Shown piece by piece: positions 41,808-50,895 of a DNA stretch of 64,000 nucleotides. The notes below the pieces were generated by a model. That model saw nothing but the letters and a program-made list of their open reading frames with translations, was not told the DNA's origin and searched no databases. A program made the translations under genes and the position numbers. The stretch covers positions 1 through 64,000 of the forward strand of contig PXQH01000064.1 in assembly GCA_003022125.1 (NCBI GenBank), read 5' to 3'. The stretch's first letter is position 1. Each line of letters opens with the position of its first letter. This stretch comes from Cyanobacteria bacterium QS_8_64_29. GTDB lineage: Bacteria; Cyanobacteriota; Cyanobacteriia; Cyanobacteriales; Rubidibacteraceae.

Positions 41808-42011
41808 ATGCGGATGTTTAAAATCACAGCTTGCGTGCCCAGCCAGACGCGCATCCGGACGCAACGCGAGCTGCAAAATACCTACTTCACTAAGCTCGTT
41901 CCCTACAACAATTGGTTTAGCGAGCAGCAGCGGATCATGAAAATGGGCGGCAAGATCGTCAAGGTCGAGCTGGCAACGGGCAAGCAGGGCGTTAACGCGG
42001 GCCTGTCGTAG
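41808..42011 (+). CDS. apcC: allophycocyanin core linker L-C 7.8
   Basis: The small core linker of 67 residues that caps allophycocyanin trimers. It is a CpcD-like domain recognisable by MFKITACVPSQTRIRTQRELQNTYFTKLVPY and the ending GGKIVKVELATGKQGVNAGL. GGGAGG sits 7 nt upstream of the ATG at 41808. Last gene of the apc operon; a rho-independent terminator follows. Confidence 0.97.
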   Translation: MRMFKITACVPSQTRIRTQRELQNTYFTKLVPYNNWFSEQQRIMKMGGKIVKVELATGKQGVNAGLS

Positions 42012-42063
42012 TTCGATCGCGGCGGCAATCCTTACCCCATACGCCATTGACCTTCGCCTGGCT

Positions 42064-42088
42064 GAGGTCGCTTGCGACTTCTTTTTTT
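42064..42088 (+). terminator. rho-independent terminator after apcC
   Basis: A short stem GAGGTC / GACTTC around GCTTGC (one G-T pair) is followed at once by seven T residues (42082-42088). It lies 53 bp after the apcC stop and ends the apc operon. Confidence 0.75.
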
Positions 42089-42143
42089 ATGCTCGGGCAA
42101 GTGCTATGACGGGATGTAGGGAACATCGCAGGGGAGCGCAGCC

Positions 42144-43316
42144 GTGCGTCCCATCCGCCAAACGGTCGTTCCGCTACTGATCCCCGAGCGCAGCAGCTGG
42201 GCGCTAGAGGCACGCTTGCTGGGCTGGCTGACCCTGCTGTGGGTCGCGATCGGGGCGGTCGTTTTGTTCTCGGCCTCCTATCCCACCGAGGAGTTGAGCG
42301 CCATCCGGCAGCAGCTCGTGGCGATCGCGCTGGGCGGGCTTGGGTTTGGCATCGCCCTGCAGTGGCCGTTGTGCCGATGGCTGCGCCTGGCACCCTGGGC
42401 GGTGCTGCTGCTATTGCTGCTGTTGTTCGTGCTGCTGTTGCCCGGCCTCGGACGCGAGGTGGGCGGCGCCTCGCGCTGGCTGGGGCCGCTGCAACCCTCA
42501 GAGGCCATCAAGCCCTTTCTGGTGCTGCAAGGGGCTTGCCTGTTCGGCCGATGGCAGCGCTTGCGAGCGGGCGTTCGCATGGGTTGGCTGGCGGTCTTTG
42601 TAGGGGCGCTCGTTGCCATCCTGGCCCAGCCCGATCTGAGCACGGCAGCCCTGTGCGGGCTGGTGTTGTGGTCGCTGGCGCTGGTTGCGGGGCTGCCGGC
42701 GCGCTTTTTGGGCGGTGCGGCCCTCGCCAGCGCAGCCGTGGCGCTAGTCAGCCTCTGGCGCAATCCCTACCAGCAAGAGCGCATGTTGGGGTTCCTGCAG
42801 CCTTGGCAACAGCCCCAAGGCGATAATTACCAGCTCGTGCAGAGCTTGCTGGCAGTGGGCTCGGGCGGAACGTGGGGAACGGGCCTGGGGCTCTCCCAAC
42901 AAAAGCTATCCTATCTGCCCATCCAAAGCACGGACTTTATCTTTGCCGTTTTTGCCGAGGAGTGCGGACTGGCCGGAACGCTGCTGCTGCTGCTGCTGCT
43001 GCTGAGCTATGCCGGGTTGGGGTTGCACGTTGCAGCCAAGGCGCGCTCGCCGGTCGTGGCGCTAGTGGCTGTGGGCGCCACGCTGTTTTTAGTGGGCCAA
43101 GCCCTGATCAACATGGGCGTGGCGCTGGGAGTGCTGCCCACCACCGGCTTGCCGTTTCCGTTCGTCAGCCATGGCAGCAATGCCATGGTGGCGAGCTTGG
43201 TCCTGGCTGGGCTGCTGGTGCGCGCCGCTCGTGAGGGGAGCGAGGCCCATGTCGTTCCCCTGGCGCGGTCCCGGCGCTCGAGCGGGGCCGCCTCGCTGTC
43301 GGAACGGGGACACTAG
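42144..43316 (+). CDS. ftsW: FtsW/RodA/SpoVE-family peptidoglycan glycosyltransferase
   Basis: A SEDS-family lipid II polymerase, 390 residues with about 10 membrane helices. Conserved features are RWLGPLQPSE(A/I)KPF, AQPDLSTAAL, the extracellular loop with QQERMLGFLQPWQQPQGDNYQLVQSLLAVGSGG, the catalytic region STDFIFAVFAEECGLAGT and PTTGLPFPFVSHGSNAM. It starts at GTG 42144 behind GGGGAG. An in-frame run of eight CTG codons (42981-43004) encodes part of one helix. FtsW is favoured over RodA by cyanobacterial context, not by a decisive residue. Confidence 0.88.
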   Translation: MRPIRQTVVPLLIPERSSWALEARLLGWLTLLWVAIGAVVLFSASYPTEELSAIRQQLVAIALGGLGFGIALQWPLCRWLRLAPWAVLLLLLLLFVLLLPGLGREVGGASRWLGPLQPSEAIKPFLVLQGACLFGRWQRLRAGVRMGWLAVFVGALVAILAQPDLSTAALCGLVLWSLALVAGLPARFLGGAALASAAVALVSLWRNPYQQERMLGFLQPWQQPQGDNYQLVQSLLAVGSGGTWGTGLGLSQQKLSYLPIQSTDFIFAVFAEECGLAGTLLLLLLLLSYAGLGLHVAAKARSPVVALVAVGATLFLVGQALINMGVALGVLPTTGLPFPFVSHGSNAMVASLVLAGLLVRAAREGSEAHVVPLARSRRSSGAASLSERGH

Positions 43317-43320
43317 CGCT

Positions 43321-43326
43321 TATAAT
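43321..43326 (+). promoter_or_regulatory. consensus -10 element before ycf51
   Basis: A perfect TATAAT (43321-43326) lies 55 bp before the ycf51 ATG and 4 bp after the ftsW stop. The -35 position has no good match, so this is a -10-only or weak promoter candidate. Confidence 0.35.
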
Positions 43327-43380
43327 CGGATCGCGACGGAAGGCCTCGTGCTGAGGCCCCTGCTGCAAGCGCGCGCCGCC

Positions 43381-43917
43381 ATGCCATCTCCCAGCGAATT
43401 TGCCCCTTTTGCCCAGTGGGCCGGCATCCTGACTACCGTTGCGGCCGTGCTGGCCGCGTTGGGCTTTGTCGGGCGTTGGGGCATCCGCTTCCGCCTGGTG
43501 GGCATCACCGGCTTTATGGGCGTGCTAGCAGTGGGCCTGTTTGGCCTCAGCCTGGGCGTGTTTAACTACACCCAAGTTCCGGGCGCCGTCAACTTTACGC
43601 TGGCCTACGACGACGGCGCCAATCGCGCCGTGATTGTCCTGCCATCTGAGGTGGACGAGTCGGAGGTTGAAGCAACCCTGCGCAAGGCAGCCGCCGATCT
43701 GTTTTCCTACGGCCGCCTGGGTCGCGGCGGCGACGATCACCTGATAGTGCGCGCTCGAACGGTCATCCATCCCCAACCCGACCTCTCGGAACCGCTGTAT
43801 TTGGGGCGGGCCGCGCGATCGCTGAGCGAGCGCGAGGGCACCAGCACCCAAGTTGAGGTCTTTGCCCAACCGCTCGCCCGCCTTGCCGACTACCGCACGG
43901 GCGAGGCTGCACCGTAA
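43381..43917 (+). CDS. ycf51: Ycf51 (DUF2518) membrane protein
   Basis: A 178-residue protein of the Ycf51 family of cyanobacteria and algal plastids. Two or three N-terminal membrane helices (AQWAGILTTVAAVLAALGFVG, LVGITGFMGVLAVGLFGLSLGVF) are followed by a soluble domain (TQVPGAVNFTLAYDDGANRAVIVLPSEVDESEVEATLRKAAADLFSYG). The function is not established. ATG at 43381 matches homologous N-termini. It precedes the GldA-like gene by 13 bp. Confidence 0.85.
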   Translation: MPSPSEFAPFAQWAGILTTVAAVLAALGFVGRWGIRFRLVGITGFMGVLAVGLFGLSLGVFNYTQVPGAVNFTLAYDDGANRAVIVLPSEVDESEVEATLRKAAADLFSYGRLGRGGDDHLIVRARTVIHPQPDLSEPLYLGRAARSLSEREGTSTQVEVFAQPLARLADYRTGEAAP

Positions 43918-43930
43918 CTGCCATCCGGCC

Positions 43931-45097
43931 ATGTCCGAACGAGCCCCTGCTGCTGACAGCACGGTGGCGGCAGCGCCGCTGCTGGTCGCGCCGGCGCAAG
44001 TCTTGCGCGGCGAGGGCGCGCTCGCCCGAGCGGGGGAGGCGATTGCGCCGCTGGGCCAGCGGCCGCTGGTGGTGGCTGGCGAAACTGCACTCGCCGCCGC
44101 CTCGCCGGCCCTGCCCGAGAGCCTGCAGCAGCAGGGCCTGGCGTGGCAGCAGGCCGACTACCGCCCTGATAGCTCCCAGACCTCGCTGGCCGCCCTGCAG
44201 CAACGCGCCAGCCAGCACGGCGCCGATTGCATTGTCGGGGTGGGCGGGGGCAAGGCGCTCGATGCTGCCAAGCTGCTGGCCCAACGCCGCCAGCTGCCGG
44301 TGGTAACTGTCCCCACCTCGGCGGCGACCTGTGCCGCCTGGACAGCGCTGGCCAATGTCTACACCGACCGGGGCGCGTTTCGCTACGACGTGCCGCTCGA
44401 GCGCTGCCCCAATGGGGTAGTGCTGGACTACGCCGCCATCCGCACGGCGCCGCAGCGGACGCTGGTCGCCGGCATTGGTGACGCGCTGGCCAAGTGGTAC
44501 GAAGCCTCAGTCAGCGGTGGCGAGGCCACCGACACGCTAACGGTGGCAGCCGTGCAGCAAGCGCGCGTCCTGCGCGACATTCTGCTGCAAAAAGCGAGCG
44601 CTGCCCTGGAGGCCCCTGGCAGCCAGGCTTGGCAGGATACCGTCGATGCCACGGTCCTGCTGGCGGGGGCCGTTGGCGGCTTGGGCGGTGCCCGCTGCCG
44701 GACAGTGGCGGCGCACGCGGTACACAATGGCCTAACCCACCTGCCGGCGGCACGCGGCTCCCTACACGGGGAAAAGGTGGCGTACGGCATTCTGGTGCAG
44801 CTGCGGCTGGAGGAAACCGTTCGCAGCGACGGACTGGCAGCTTCGGCGCGGCAGCAGCTGCTGCCGTTTTACGGCGACATGGGCCTGCCCTGCTCGCTGG
44901 AGGAGCTGGGCCTAGCCCAAGTGCCGCTGCGGGAGCTGCGCCGTGCTGCCGCGATCGCCTGCCGGCCGGACTCCAGCCTGCACGAGCTCCCGTTTGCCGT
45001 TACCCCAGAGCAGCTAACGGCTGCCATGGTCTCCACGGCCCCCACCGAGGAATGCGACGCGCCGGCCTCGCTGCCCGAGTTTGGGGTTGCGCCTTAA
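43931..45097 (+). CDS. GldA-like iron-containing alcohol/glycerol dehydrogenase
   Basis: A member of the Fe/Zn alcohol dehydrogenase superfamily, 388 residues. The NAD-binding GVGGGKALDAAK segment, PTSAATCAAWTALANVY, and metal ligands Asp in GIGDALAKWYEA, His in VAAHAVHNGLTH and His in SLHGEKVAYG are all intact. This is the GldA pattern, so glycerol or a related polyol or hydroxyaldehyde is a likely substrate; the true substrate in cyanobacteria is unproven. ATG 43931 is 13 bp after ycf51. Confidence 0.85.
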   Translation: MSERAPAADSTVAAAPLLVAPAQVLRGEGALARAGEAIAPLGQRPLVVAGETALAAASPALPESLQQQGLAWQQADYRPDSSQTSLAALQQRASQHGADCIVGVGGGKALDAAKLLAQRRQLPVVTVPTSAATCAAWTALANVYTDRGAFRYDVPLERCPNGVVLDYAAIRTAPQRTLVAGIGDALAKWYEASVSGGEATDTLTVAAVQQARVLRDILLQKASAALEAPGSQAWQDTVDATVLLAGAVGGLGGARCRTVAAHAVHNGLTHLPAARGSLHGEKVAYGILVQLRLEETVRSDGLAASARQQLLPFYGDMGLPCSLEELGLAQVPLRELRRAAAIACRPDSSLHELPFAVTPEQLTAAMVSTAPTEECDAPASLPEFGVAP

Positions 45098-45112
45098 GCC
45101 GCTCGGGGACCG

Positions 45113-46273
45113 CTACGGGCACGACTCCAGCAGCAAGTAGTACAGCGACCCCGGCCAATCGATGGCCCCAGCCCGCTTGCGAGCGCGCTCGCCGGTTCCC
45201 ATAAACAGATCGGCGCGGCCGGGTCCCTGGATGGCGCTGCCCGTGTCCTGATCCAGGACGTAGCGGTGTTCGGTGGGTTTGGTAAGTTTGCCCGCCTCGC
45301 CCACGTAGGGAATCTGGGTGCGGATCAGCGCCGGCGCGCCGGGCGGCATGAGCGAGCGATCGGTGGCAATGGAGCGTCCCGCCGTGACGGGAACGCCCAA
45401 ACTTCCGCGCGGTCGAGCGCTCTCCCGCTCGCGGAAAAAGACGTATTTCTGGTTGCGCGGCAAGTACTCGCTCAGTTGCTCGGGATGCTGGCGAAAGTGG
45501 GCCAGGACCCGCTGCAGCGATAAGTTCTCGCGCGAGAACTTGCCATCGCGGACCAACTCCATACCAATGCTGGTGTAGGGCCGATCAGTTTTGCCAGCAA
45601 AGCCCACGGCCAGGGTACTGCCATCGCGCAACTGCAGCTGGGCCGAGCCTTGCACCTGGACCAAAAAGGCATCGAGGCGATCGCGCAGCCACACCAACTC
45701 GTTGCCGGCAATGGGGCTGTCGGTCCCCAGGCCGTCCCGGCCGACCAGCTCCGCCCGCGTGGGGTGGGGCTTGTCCCAGTTCTCGAAATCAGGCGGGAGG
45801 CGGTAGAGCGGGTAGCGAAATTCGGCTGTGCGGGTGCGGCTGGCTGGATAGATGGGCTGGTAGTAGCCGGTAAACTCGACCCGACCTTTGCCGTCAGTAC
45901 CGGCCGCCCGGTAGAGGGCAAACTCGCGCGCGATCACCGCTTGTAGGGCTTGCGAGCTCTCGGCCTGGCGGACCAGCGCTTGCAGGCGCTGCAGCGAACG
46001 GCGGACCAGATCGCGGCTGATGCCGGCGATGGGATAGTCCTGGGCTGCCTTCGAGGTCTCGATATAGCTTAAGCTGTGGCTGATGGCCTGCAGCAGCGGC
46101 TGGCGATCGCGCCACAGTTGCGGATCGCGGCCCAGGATCTCGCGCTCGCGCTCCGCCGGGACCGGCTGCAGCGGTTGGGTGGGGGCTGCCATCGCGCTGC
46201 CGGCGATCGCGAGCATCCCCACGCCCAGCGATAGCAGCGCGCGTTGGGCGATGGTGCTAGCTAGCTTGCTCAT
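45113..46273 (-). CDS. mltA: membrane-bound lytic murein transglycosylase A
   Basis: An exported 386-residue enzyme that cleaves glycan strands of peptidoglycan to 1,6-anhydro ends. A signal peptide (SLGVGMLAIAGSAMA|AP) precedes the MltA domain (VEFTGYYQPIYPASRTRTAEFRYPLYRLP, VQVQGSAQLQLRDG) and the C-terminal 3D domain (DQDTGSAIQGPGRADLFMGTG). The Asp of GRADLF corresponds to the catalytic Asp of E. coli MltA. Start ATG 46273 is 2 bp after the stop of a small gene. It is convergent with the GldA-like gene. Confidence 0.92.
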   Translation of the reverse strand: MSKLASTIAQRALLSLGVGMLAIAGSAMAAPTQPLQPVPAEREREILGRDPQLWRDRQPLLQAISHSLSYIETSKAAQDYPIAGISRDLVRRSLQRLQALVRQAESSQALQAVIAREFALYRAAGTDGKGRVEFTGYYQPIYPASRTRTAEFRYPLYRLPPDFENWDKPHPTRAELVGRDGLGTDSPIAGNELVWLRDRLDAFLVQVQGSAQLQLRDGSTLAVGFAGKTDRPYTSIGMELVRDGKFSRENLSLQRVLAHFRQHPEQLSEYLPRNQKYVFFRERESARPRGSLGVPVTAGRSIATDRSLMPPGAPALIRTQIPYVGEAGKLTKPTEHRYVLDQDTGSAIQGPGRADLFMGTGERARKRAGAIDWPGSLYYLLLESCP

Positions 46274-46275
46274 GG

Positions 46276-46527
46276 TTAATAGCGCTCGACGCTGCCAGCA
46301 AACAACGGTTCCACGCGAATGGCGATTACGCTAGCCGGCCGCACGACCATGTACTCGCCCTGGCGTTCGCGGATGGGCACGTTGATAAAGCCCTGGGAGC
46401 TGGCGTTGGGTTTGAGTTCTTTGGCATACCACTGCTGGAAGGCTTGCAGGCTGTCGAAGCGGATCTCTTCGCGATCACCGCTGCTCAGGAACAGGTGAAC
46501 GGCGTACTCATCGGGCGTCCCGGCCAT
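46276..46527 (-). CDS. small conserved protein upstream of mltA, unknown
   Basis: From ATG 46527, which has a strong GGGGAGGT ribosome site, the product is 83 residues: MAGTPDEYAVHLFLSSGDREEIRF … LQAFQQWYAKEL … VPIRERQGEYMVVRPASVIAIRVEP. It is cytosolic, alpha/beta, with no known motif. Only 2 bp separate it from the mltA start, so the two are translationally coupled. I recall similar cyanobacterial hypothetical proteins but cannot name the family. Confidence 0.65.
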   Translation of the reverse strand: MAGTPDEYAVHLFLSSGDREEIRFDSLQAFQQWYAKELKPNASSQGFINVPIRERQGEYMVVRPASVIAIRVEPLFAGSVERY

Positions 46528-46602
46528 AGACCTCCCCTGCGCAAAGCGGCTCGAGCCTAACATGCCCCCCGAGCGCAACGGCGGGACGGGCGGCTGCAGG
46601 GG

Positions 46603-47355
46603 TCAGTGCTGCTCGGCATAGCGCACGGCAATGGTGTAGGAGGGGCGCTGCTTGGGATCGCGCTTGGTTTTGACCAGCCGAAACTCGTGATCGCAGTAGA
46701 GGTGCTCGAATTGGGGGGTGGCTTGGGAAGCCCCTTGCAGCTGCTTGGTGGCCTTTTGGGTCAGTTTTTTGGGCAGCGGCAACCGGAACCGGGCAGCTCC
46801 GGCCGTCGGCTGGGTCGCTTGGGGGCGCGCGACGCGATCGAACCAGCGCTGGGCCCGCTCCCCAGTCAGTGGGGCTGTCCCCAACCGCAGCGACTGCTGG
46901 ATGCCCACGTTTTGGATCGCCCAACTCCCCTGTTGCGTGTCGTATTGCTGCACCAGCATGAGGTCGTAGGCCAGCAGCATCGCCGGCAGCCGCCGCAAAA
47001 GCGGCAGTTCATTGCCCGGCGCGTAGCGGGCAATGTTGGCGTAGCGCCCATCCGGGCGAAAGATTTGGTAGGACTGCTGGCGTTGTCGGCCCGGCAGGAT
47101 GTCCTGAAACGGGATCGTGGACCACACTGGTTGCCAGATGCCAACGGCAAGGGCGGCTTGATCGGCCGGCTGCGGGTAGGGATTGCGCCGGCTCAGCTCC
47201 TGGAACCACGGCATGAGCTCGCGCTGGGCGAACTTGACCTTGGCGGCTACCGGCTCGCTGTCCCGATGGCGGGTGAGCTCGAGCAGCCGCGCTTTGAGCG
47301 CGTCCGTGCTCTGCCGGTCCAATCGCTCGGCGGCAACGGTGGGGGCGTCTCCCAC
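46603..47355 (-). CDS. PAP/fibrillin-like protein
   Basis: A 250-residue protein that resembles plastid lipid-associated proteins (fibrillins), which bind lipids in plastoglobules and thylakoids. The N-terminal helices (ALKARLLELTRHRD) and the fibrillin-type strand IWQPVWSTIPFQDILPGRQRQQSYQIFRPDGRYANIARY fit the family. The GTG at 47355 is 7 nt behind AAGGAGG, whereas the in-frame ATG at 47373 lies before that ribosome site, so GTG is the likely start. It is 75 bp upstream of the 83-residue gene. Confidence 0.65.
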   Translation of the reverse strand: MGDAPTVAAERLDRQSTDALKARLLELTRHRDSEPVAAKVKFAQRELMPWFQELSRRNPYPQPADQAALAVGIWQPVWSTIPFQDILPGRQRQQSYQIFRPDGRYANIARYAPGNELPLLRRLPAMLLAYDLMLVQQYDTQQGSWAIQNVGIQQSLRLGTAPLTGERAQRWFDRVARPQATQPTAGAARFRLPLPKKLTQKATKQLQGASQATPQFEHLYCDHEFRLVKTKRDPKQRPSYTIAVRYAEQH

Positions 47356-47446
47356 AAGCGACCCTCCTTGCATCGGGGGCGGGCGTGTGTCTAAAGCCTA
47401 GCAGCGCGAGGGCCGCCCTCGCGGCTTGCCCGCTGCCCGGGGCGGT

Positions 47447-47475
47447 TTGACCCAGCGCGAGTGCGGGCCTATAGT
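47447..47475 (+). promoter_or_regulatory. strong candidate promoter of ilvE
   Basis: TTGACC (47447-47452) and TATAGT (47470-47475) are separated by 17 bp, close to the housekeeping consensus. Transcription would start about 47482 and leave a leader of about 23 nt before the ATG at 47505. Confidence 0.6.
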
Positions 47476-47504
47476 GGTCGCCCAGCAGCGATCGCGCGCG
47501 GCCC

Positions 47505-48428
47505 ATGCCAGAGTTTTTGCCGGTGGCGTACTTTCGCGAGCAGTTCGTACCCTTTGACGAGGCCAAGCTCTCCATTGCCACGCACGCGCTGCACTACGGC
47601 ACGGGGGCCTTTGGCGGGCTGCGCGGCATCCCCGATCCCCAGGATCCGCAGCGCATTCTGCTCTTTCGCCTGGAGCGGCACTGCCAGCGCCTGAGCAACA
47701 GCGCCCGGTTGCTGCACTACGCGCTCTCCGCCGAGCGCATCCAGGACATCCTGGTGCGCTTCGTGCAGCAAAACCAGCCCAGCGCCCCCTTCTACATCCG
47801 CCCGTTTGTCTACACCTCCGATTTGGGCATCTCGCCGCGCCTCCACAACGTGGAAAAGGATTTTTTTGTCTACGGCCTGGCGCTGGGCGATTACCTGCCC
47901 ACCGAGGGCGTGCGCTGCCGCATCAGCTCCTGGCACCGGCAAGAGGACCGCAGCCTGCCGCTGCGCGGCAAAATCAGCGGCGCCTACATTGCTTCCTCGT
48001 TGGCCAAAACCGAGGCGGTCGAGTCGGGCTTTGACGAGGCCATCCTGCTCAACGCCCAGGGCAAAGTCAGCGAAGCCTCGGGGATGAACGTCTTTCTGGT
48101 GCGGGAGGGGCAGCTGCTGACCCCGGATTTCGACCAGGACATTCTGGAGGGCATTACCCGCAATAGCATCCTGCACCTGGCGCGAGATGCCGGCATTCCG
48201 GTGCGCGAGCGCGCCATCGACAAATCCGAGCTGTTTGTGGCCGACGAGCTATTCCTAAGCGGTACGGCCGCCCGCATTACCCCCGTCAAGAGCGTGGAAA
48301 ACTATCCGCTGCCCGAGCGCAACCCGCTCACCGAGCAGCTGCGCCAAAAGCTCCAGGCCGTGATGGAAAACCGCGACGCTGCGTACCGCGATTGGGTGCA
48401 TGCGGTGCCGCTAGAGGCGGACCGCTAG
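47505..48428 (+). CDS. ilvE: branched-chain amino acid aminotransferase
   Basis: A fold-type IV PLP enzyme, 307 residues, that makes valine, leucine and isoleucine. Family features are THALHYGTGAFGGLRG, LFRLERHCQRL, the Lys of RGKISGAYIASSLAKTEAVESGFDEAILLN, and VSEASGMNVFLVR. The start MPEFLPVAYFREQFVPFDEAKLSIATHALHYG is typical. It is the only branched-chain gene here and stands alone on this strand. Confidence 0.93.
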   Translation: MPEFLPVAYFREQFVPFDEAKLSIATHALHYGTGAFGGLRGIPDPQDPQRILLFRLERHCQRLSNSARLLHYALSAERIQDILVRFVQQNQPSAPFYIRPFVYTSDLGISPRLHNVEKDFFVYGLALGDYLPTEGVRCRISSWHRQEDRSLPLRGKISGAYIASSLAKTEAVESGFDEAILLNAQGKVSEASGMNVFLVREGQLLTPDFDQDILEGITRNSILHLARDAGIPVRERAIDKSELFVADELFLSGTAARITPVKSVENYPLPERNPLTEQLRQKLQAVMENRDAAYRDWVHAVPLEADR

Positions 48429-48432
48429 CGCC

Positions 48433-50760
48433 CTAATCCGCGCGCTCCAGCGGCGCCACGCGCGGGTCGAGGATCTTTTTGCCCTGGCCCGGGAATTTGA
48501 CCGCCAGGGTGGTTTTGGCCCCCGAGCCCAGGACGTGGGTGATTTCGCCGCGGCCGAATTTGGGGTGGTAGATGCGATCGCCAACGTCCCAGACCTGGGC
48601 ATCGTTGCGGCGCGAGGTGGCAGCGGCAATGCGATCGCGGTGCGGGCGCGGCGCGGCAACCGGCTCAGTATGGTCGGCCAGCAGCTCCTCGGGCAGCTCT
48701 TGCAAAAACTGCGACGGCACCGCCGGCTCGCGCGATCCCCAAAGCCGGCGCTCTTGGGCGTGGGTCAGGCACAGCTGCTCCTGGGCGCGCGTGAGCCCCA
48801 CGTAGCAGAGGCGGCGCTCTTCCTCCAGCGCTGCCGGGTCGTCGAGAGTGCGCGCGTGGGGGAACAGCCCCTGCTCCAGCCCCACCAAAAACACGATCGG
48901 GAACTCCAACCCCTTGGCCGCGTGCAGCGTCATCAGCGACACGGCCCGCTGCTGGGCCAAATTGTCCAGATCCGAGGCCAGCGCGGCGTTGGCCAAAAAG
49001 GCCTCCAGGCTGCCATCGCCGCTTTCCTCGGCGAACTGGACCATGGCGCTGGATAGCTCTTTAATATTTTCCAGGCGGTTGGCTGCCTCGTCGGTCCCCT
49101 GCTTTTGCAGCTCGGCGACGTAGCCCGATTCGTTGGCGATCCCCTGCAGGATCTGGGTCGCGGACTGGGCTTGCAGCTGGGCTTGCCAGCGCGCGATCAG
49201 CGCGGCGAAGCGCTGCACGGCCTTGGCCGAGCGGCCGGCCACTGTATCGGTGGCGGTTTTGTCTTTGAGGATCTCCCACAGCGGCACGTCCAGCTCCTGG
49301 GCCGCGCCCACCAAGCCATCCACTGTGGTCTGGCCGATGCCGCGCCGGGGCGTGTTGATGATGCGCAGCAGGCCGATCGTATCGGCCGGGTTGACCAGCA
49401 CGCGCAGGTAGGCCAGCAGGTCTTTGATCTCTTTGCGGTCGTAGAATTTGAGCCCGCCAATGATGGTGTAGGGGATGTCGTTGCGCAGCGCTTCCTCCAG
49501 CGCGCGCGATTGCGCGTTGGTGCGGTAGAGCACGGCAAAGTCGCCCCAATCCAGCTCAGGGTAGCGCTGCACCCACGCCAGGATGCGATCGCGCACGAAG
49601 CGGGCCTCGGCGAGCTCGTTATCCCCCCGGTAGCAGTCGATGCGCTCGCCCGGCTCGCGCGTGGGGCGCAGGGCTTTGTCGATGCGCTCGGTGTTGTGCG
49701 CGATCAAGCCATTGGCCAGCTGCAGGATGTGGGCGCGGGAGCGGTAATTTTGCTCCAGCTTGACCATGGTGCGGGTGTCTTGGTCCGGCAGCCCGTCGCC
49801 AAAGTCCTGTTGGAAATCCAGCAGGATGGTGAAATCGGCCATGCGGAACGAGTAGATGGATTGATCAGCATCGCCCACGGCAAACAGGGAGCGATCGCGC
49901 CAGTCCCACGCGCACCGATCAGGCTCGCCGTTGGTGGCGAGCTGGGAGATGAGCTGGTACTGAATGCGGTTGGTGTCTTGATACTCGTCGACTAGGATGT
50001 GGCGGAATTGCCGGTGCCAGTAGCCCAGCACGGATTCGTTCTGCTGGAACAGGCGCGCCGGCACCAAGATGAGGTCGTCGAAATCCAGGGCGTTGTTGGC
50101 CGCAAGCTGCGCCTGGTAGGCGCTGTAGACCTCGGCGATGGTCCGCCCCCGGTAGTTGGCTTGCTCCCGCTCCAGCTCGTGAGGAGAGAGGCCGCGGTTT
50201 TTGGCGTTGCCAATGGCGTAGCGGACGCTGCGCGGGTTGAACTGCTTCTCGTCCAGGTTGAGTTCCTTGGTAACGATGCTTTTGACTAGGCCCTGGGCGT
50301 CCGATTCGTCGTAGATGGTGAAGTTGCGGCGCCACTGCCGGTCGCGCTCGTCGCGGTACTTGTCGATGTCAAAGCGCAGCAGCCGCGCGAACAGGCTGTG
50401 GAAGGTGCCGATCCAGAGCGGCTTGGTATAAGTTTTGTACGCGCGCGACTGCAGCCGCGTTTGCTCGCCCTCGGACAGGCTCTCCAGCGGCTGACCGTGC
50501 GCTTGCTGGGCTAGGTATTGGGCAAAGATGCCCTCGATGCGCCCTTTCATCTCCCGCGCCGCCTTGTTGGTAAAGGTGACCGCCAGGATGGTCTCGGGCT
50601 GGACCTGGTGGGCCAGGATCAGGTGCGCGATGCGATAGGTCAGCGCCCGCGTTTTGCCCGATCCAGCCCCGGCAACGACCAGCAGGGGGCCGCAGTAGTG
50701 CTCGACCGCAAGGCGCTGGGCCGGGTTGAGCTGGTGGAGAAAATCCAGAGCGGTTGCCAT
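48433..50760 (-). CDS. pcrA: UvrD/PcrA-type DNA helicase
   Basis: A superfamily 1A 3'-5' helicase of 775 residues in repair and replication-fork processing. Walker A VVAGAGSGKTRALTYR, VTFTNKAAREMKGRI, motif II VDEYQDTN, motif III VGDADQSIYSFRMAD, and LMTLHAAKGLEFPIVFLVGLEQG are all present. The C-terminus holds the PcrA Tudor-like tail (WDVGDRIYHPKFGRGEITHV). The stop is 5 bp from the convergent ilvE stop. Confidence 0.95.
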   Translation of the reverse strand: MATALDFLHQLNPAQRLAVEHYCGPLLVVAGAGSGKTRALTYRIAHLILAHQVQPETILAVTFTNKAAREMKGRIEGIFAQYLAQQAHGQPLESLSEGEQTRLQSRAYKTYTKPLWIGTFHSLFARLLRFDIDKYRDERDRQWRRNFTIYDESDAQGLVKSIVTKELNLDEKQFNPRSVRYAIGNAKNRGLSPHELEREQANYRGRTIAEVYSAYQAQLAANNALDFDDLILVPARLFQQNESVLGYWHRQFRHILVDEYQDTNRIQYQLISQLATNGEPDRCAWDWRDRSLFAVGDADQSIYSFRMADFTILLDFQQDFGDGLPDQDTRTMVKLEQNYRSRAHILQLANGLIAHNTERIDKALRPTREPGERIDCYRGDNELAEARFVRDRILAWVQRYPELDWGDFAVLYRTNAQSRALEEALRNDIPYTIIGGLKFYDRKEIKDLLAYLRVLVNPADTIGLLRIINTPRRGIGQTTVDGLVGAAQELDVPLWEILKDKTATDTVAGRSAKAVQRFAALIARWQAQLQAQSATQILQGIANESGYVAELQKQGTDEAANRLENIKELSSAMVQFAEESGDGSLEAFLANAALASDLDNLAQQRAVSLMTLHAAKGLEFPIVFLVGLEQGLFPHARTLDDPAALEEERRLCYVGLTRAQEQLCLTHAQERRLWGSREPAVPSQFLQELPEELLADHTEPVAAPRPHRDRIAAATSRRNDAQVWDVGDRIYHPKFGRGEITHVLGSGAKTTLAVKFPGQGKKILDPRVAPLERAD

Positions 50761-50895
50761 GGGAGCGCGGGCGGTCGCCGGCAGTTCGACTCAAGCTTAT
50801 CGCTGCCGCAGCGGGCCCAACCAGCAAAAGCCGGCTGCCGCTGCATTAAAATACCTTACTGAATGGGATGCACGCGGCGTTTGCCAGGGGGAGAC

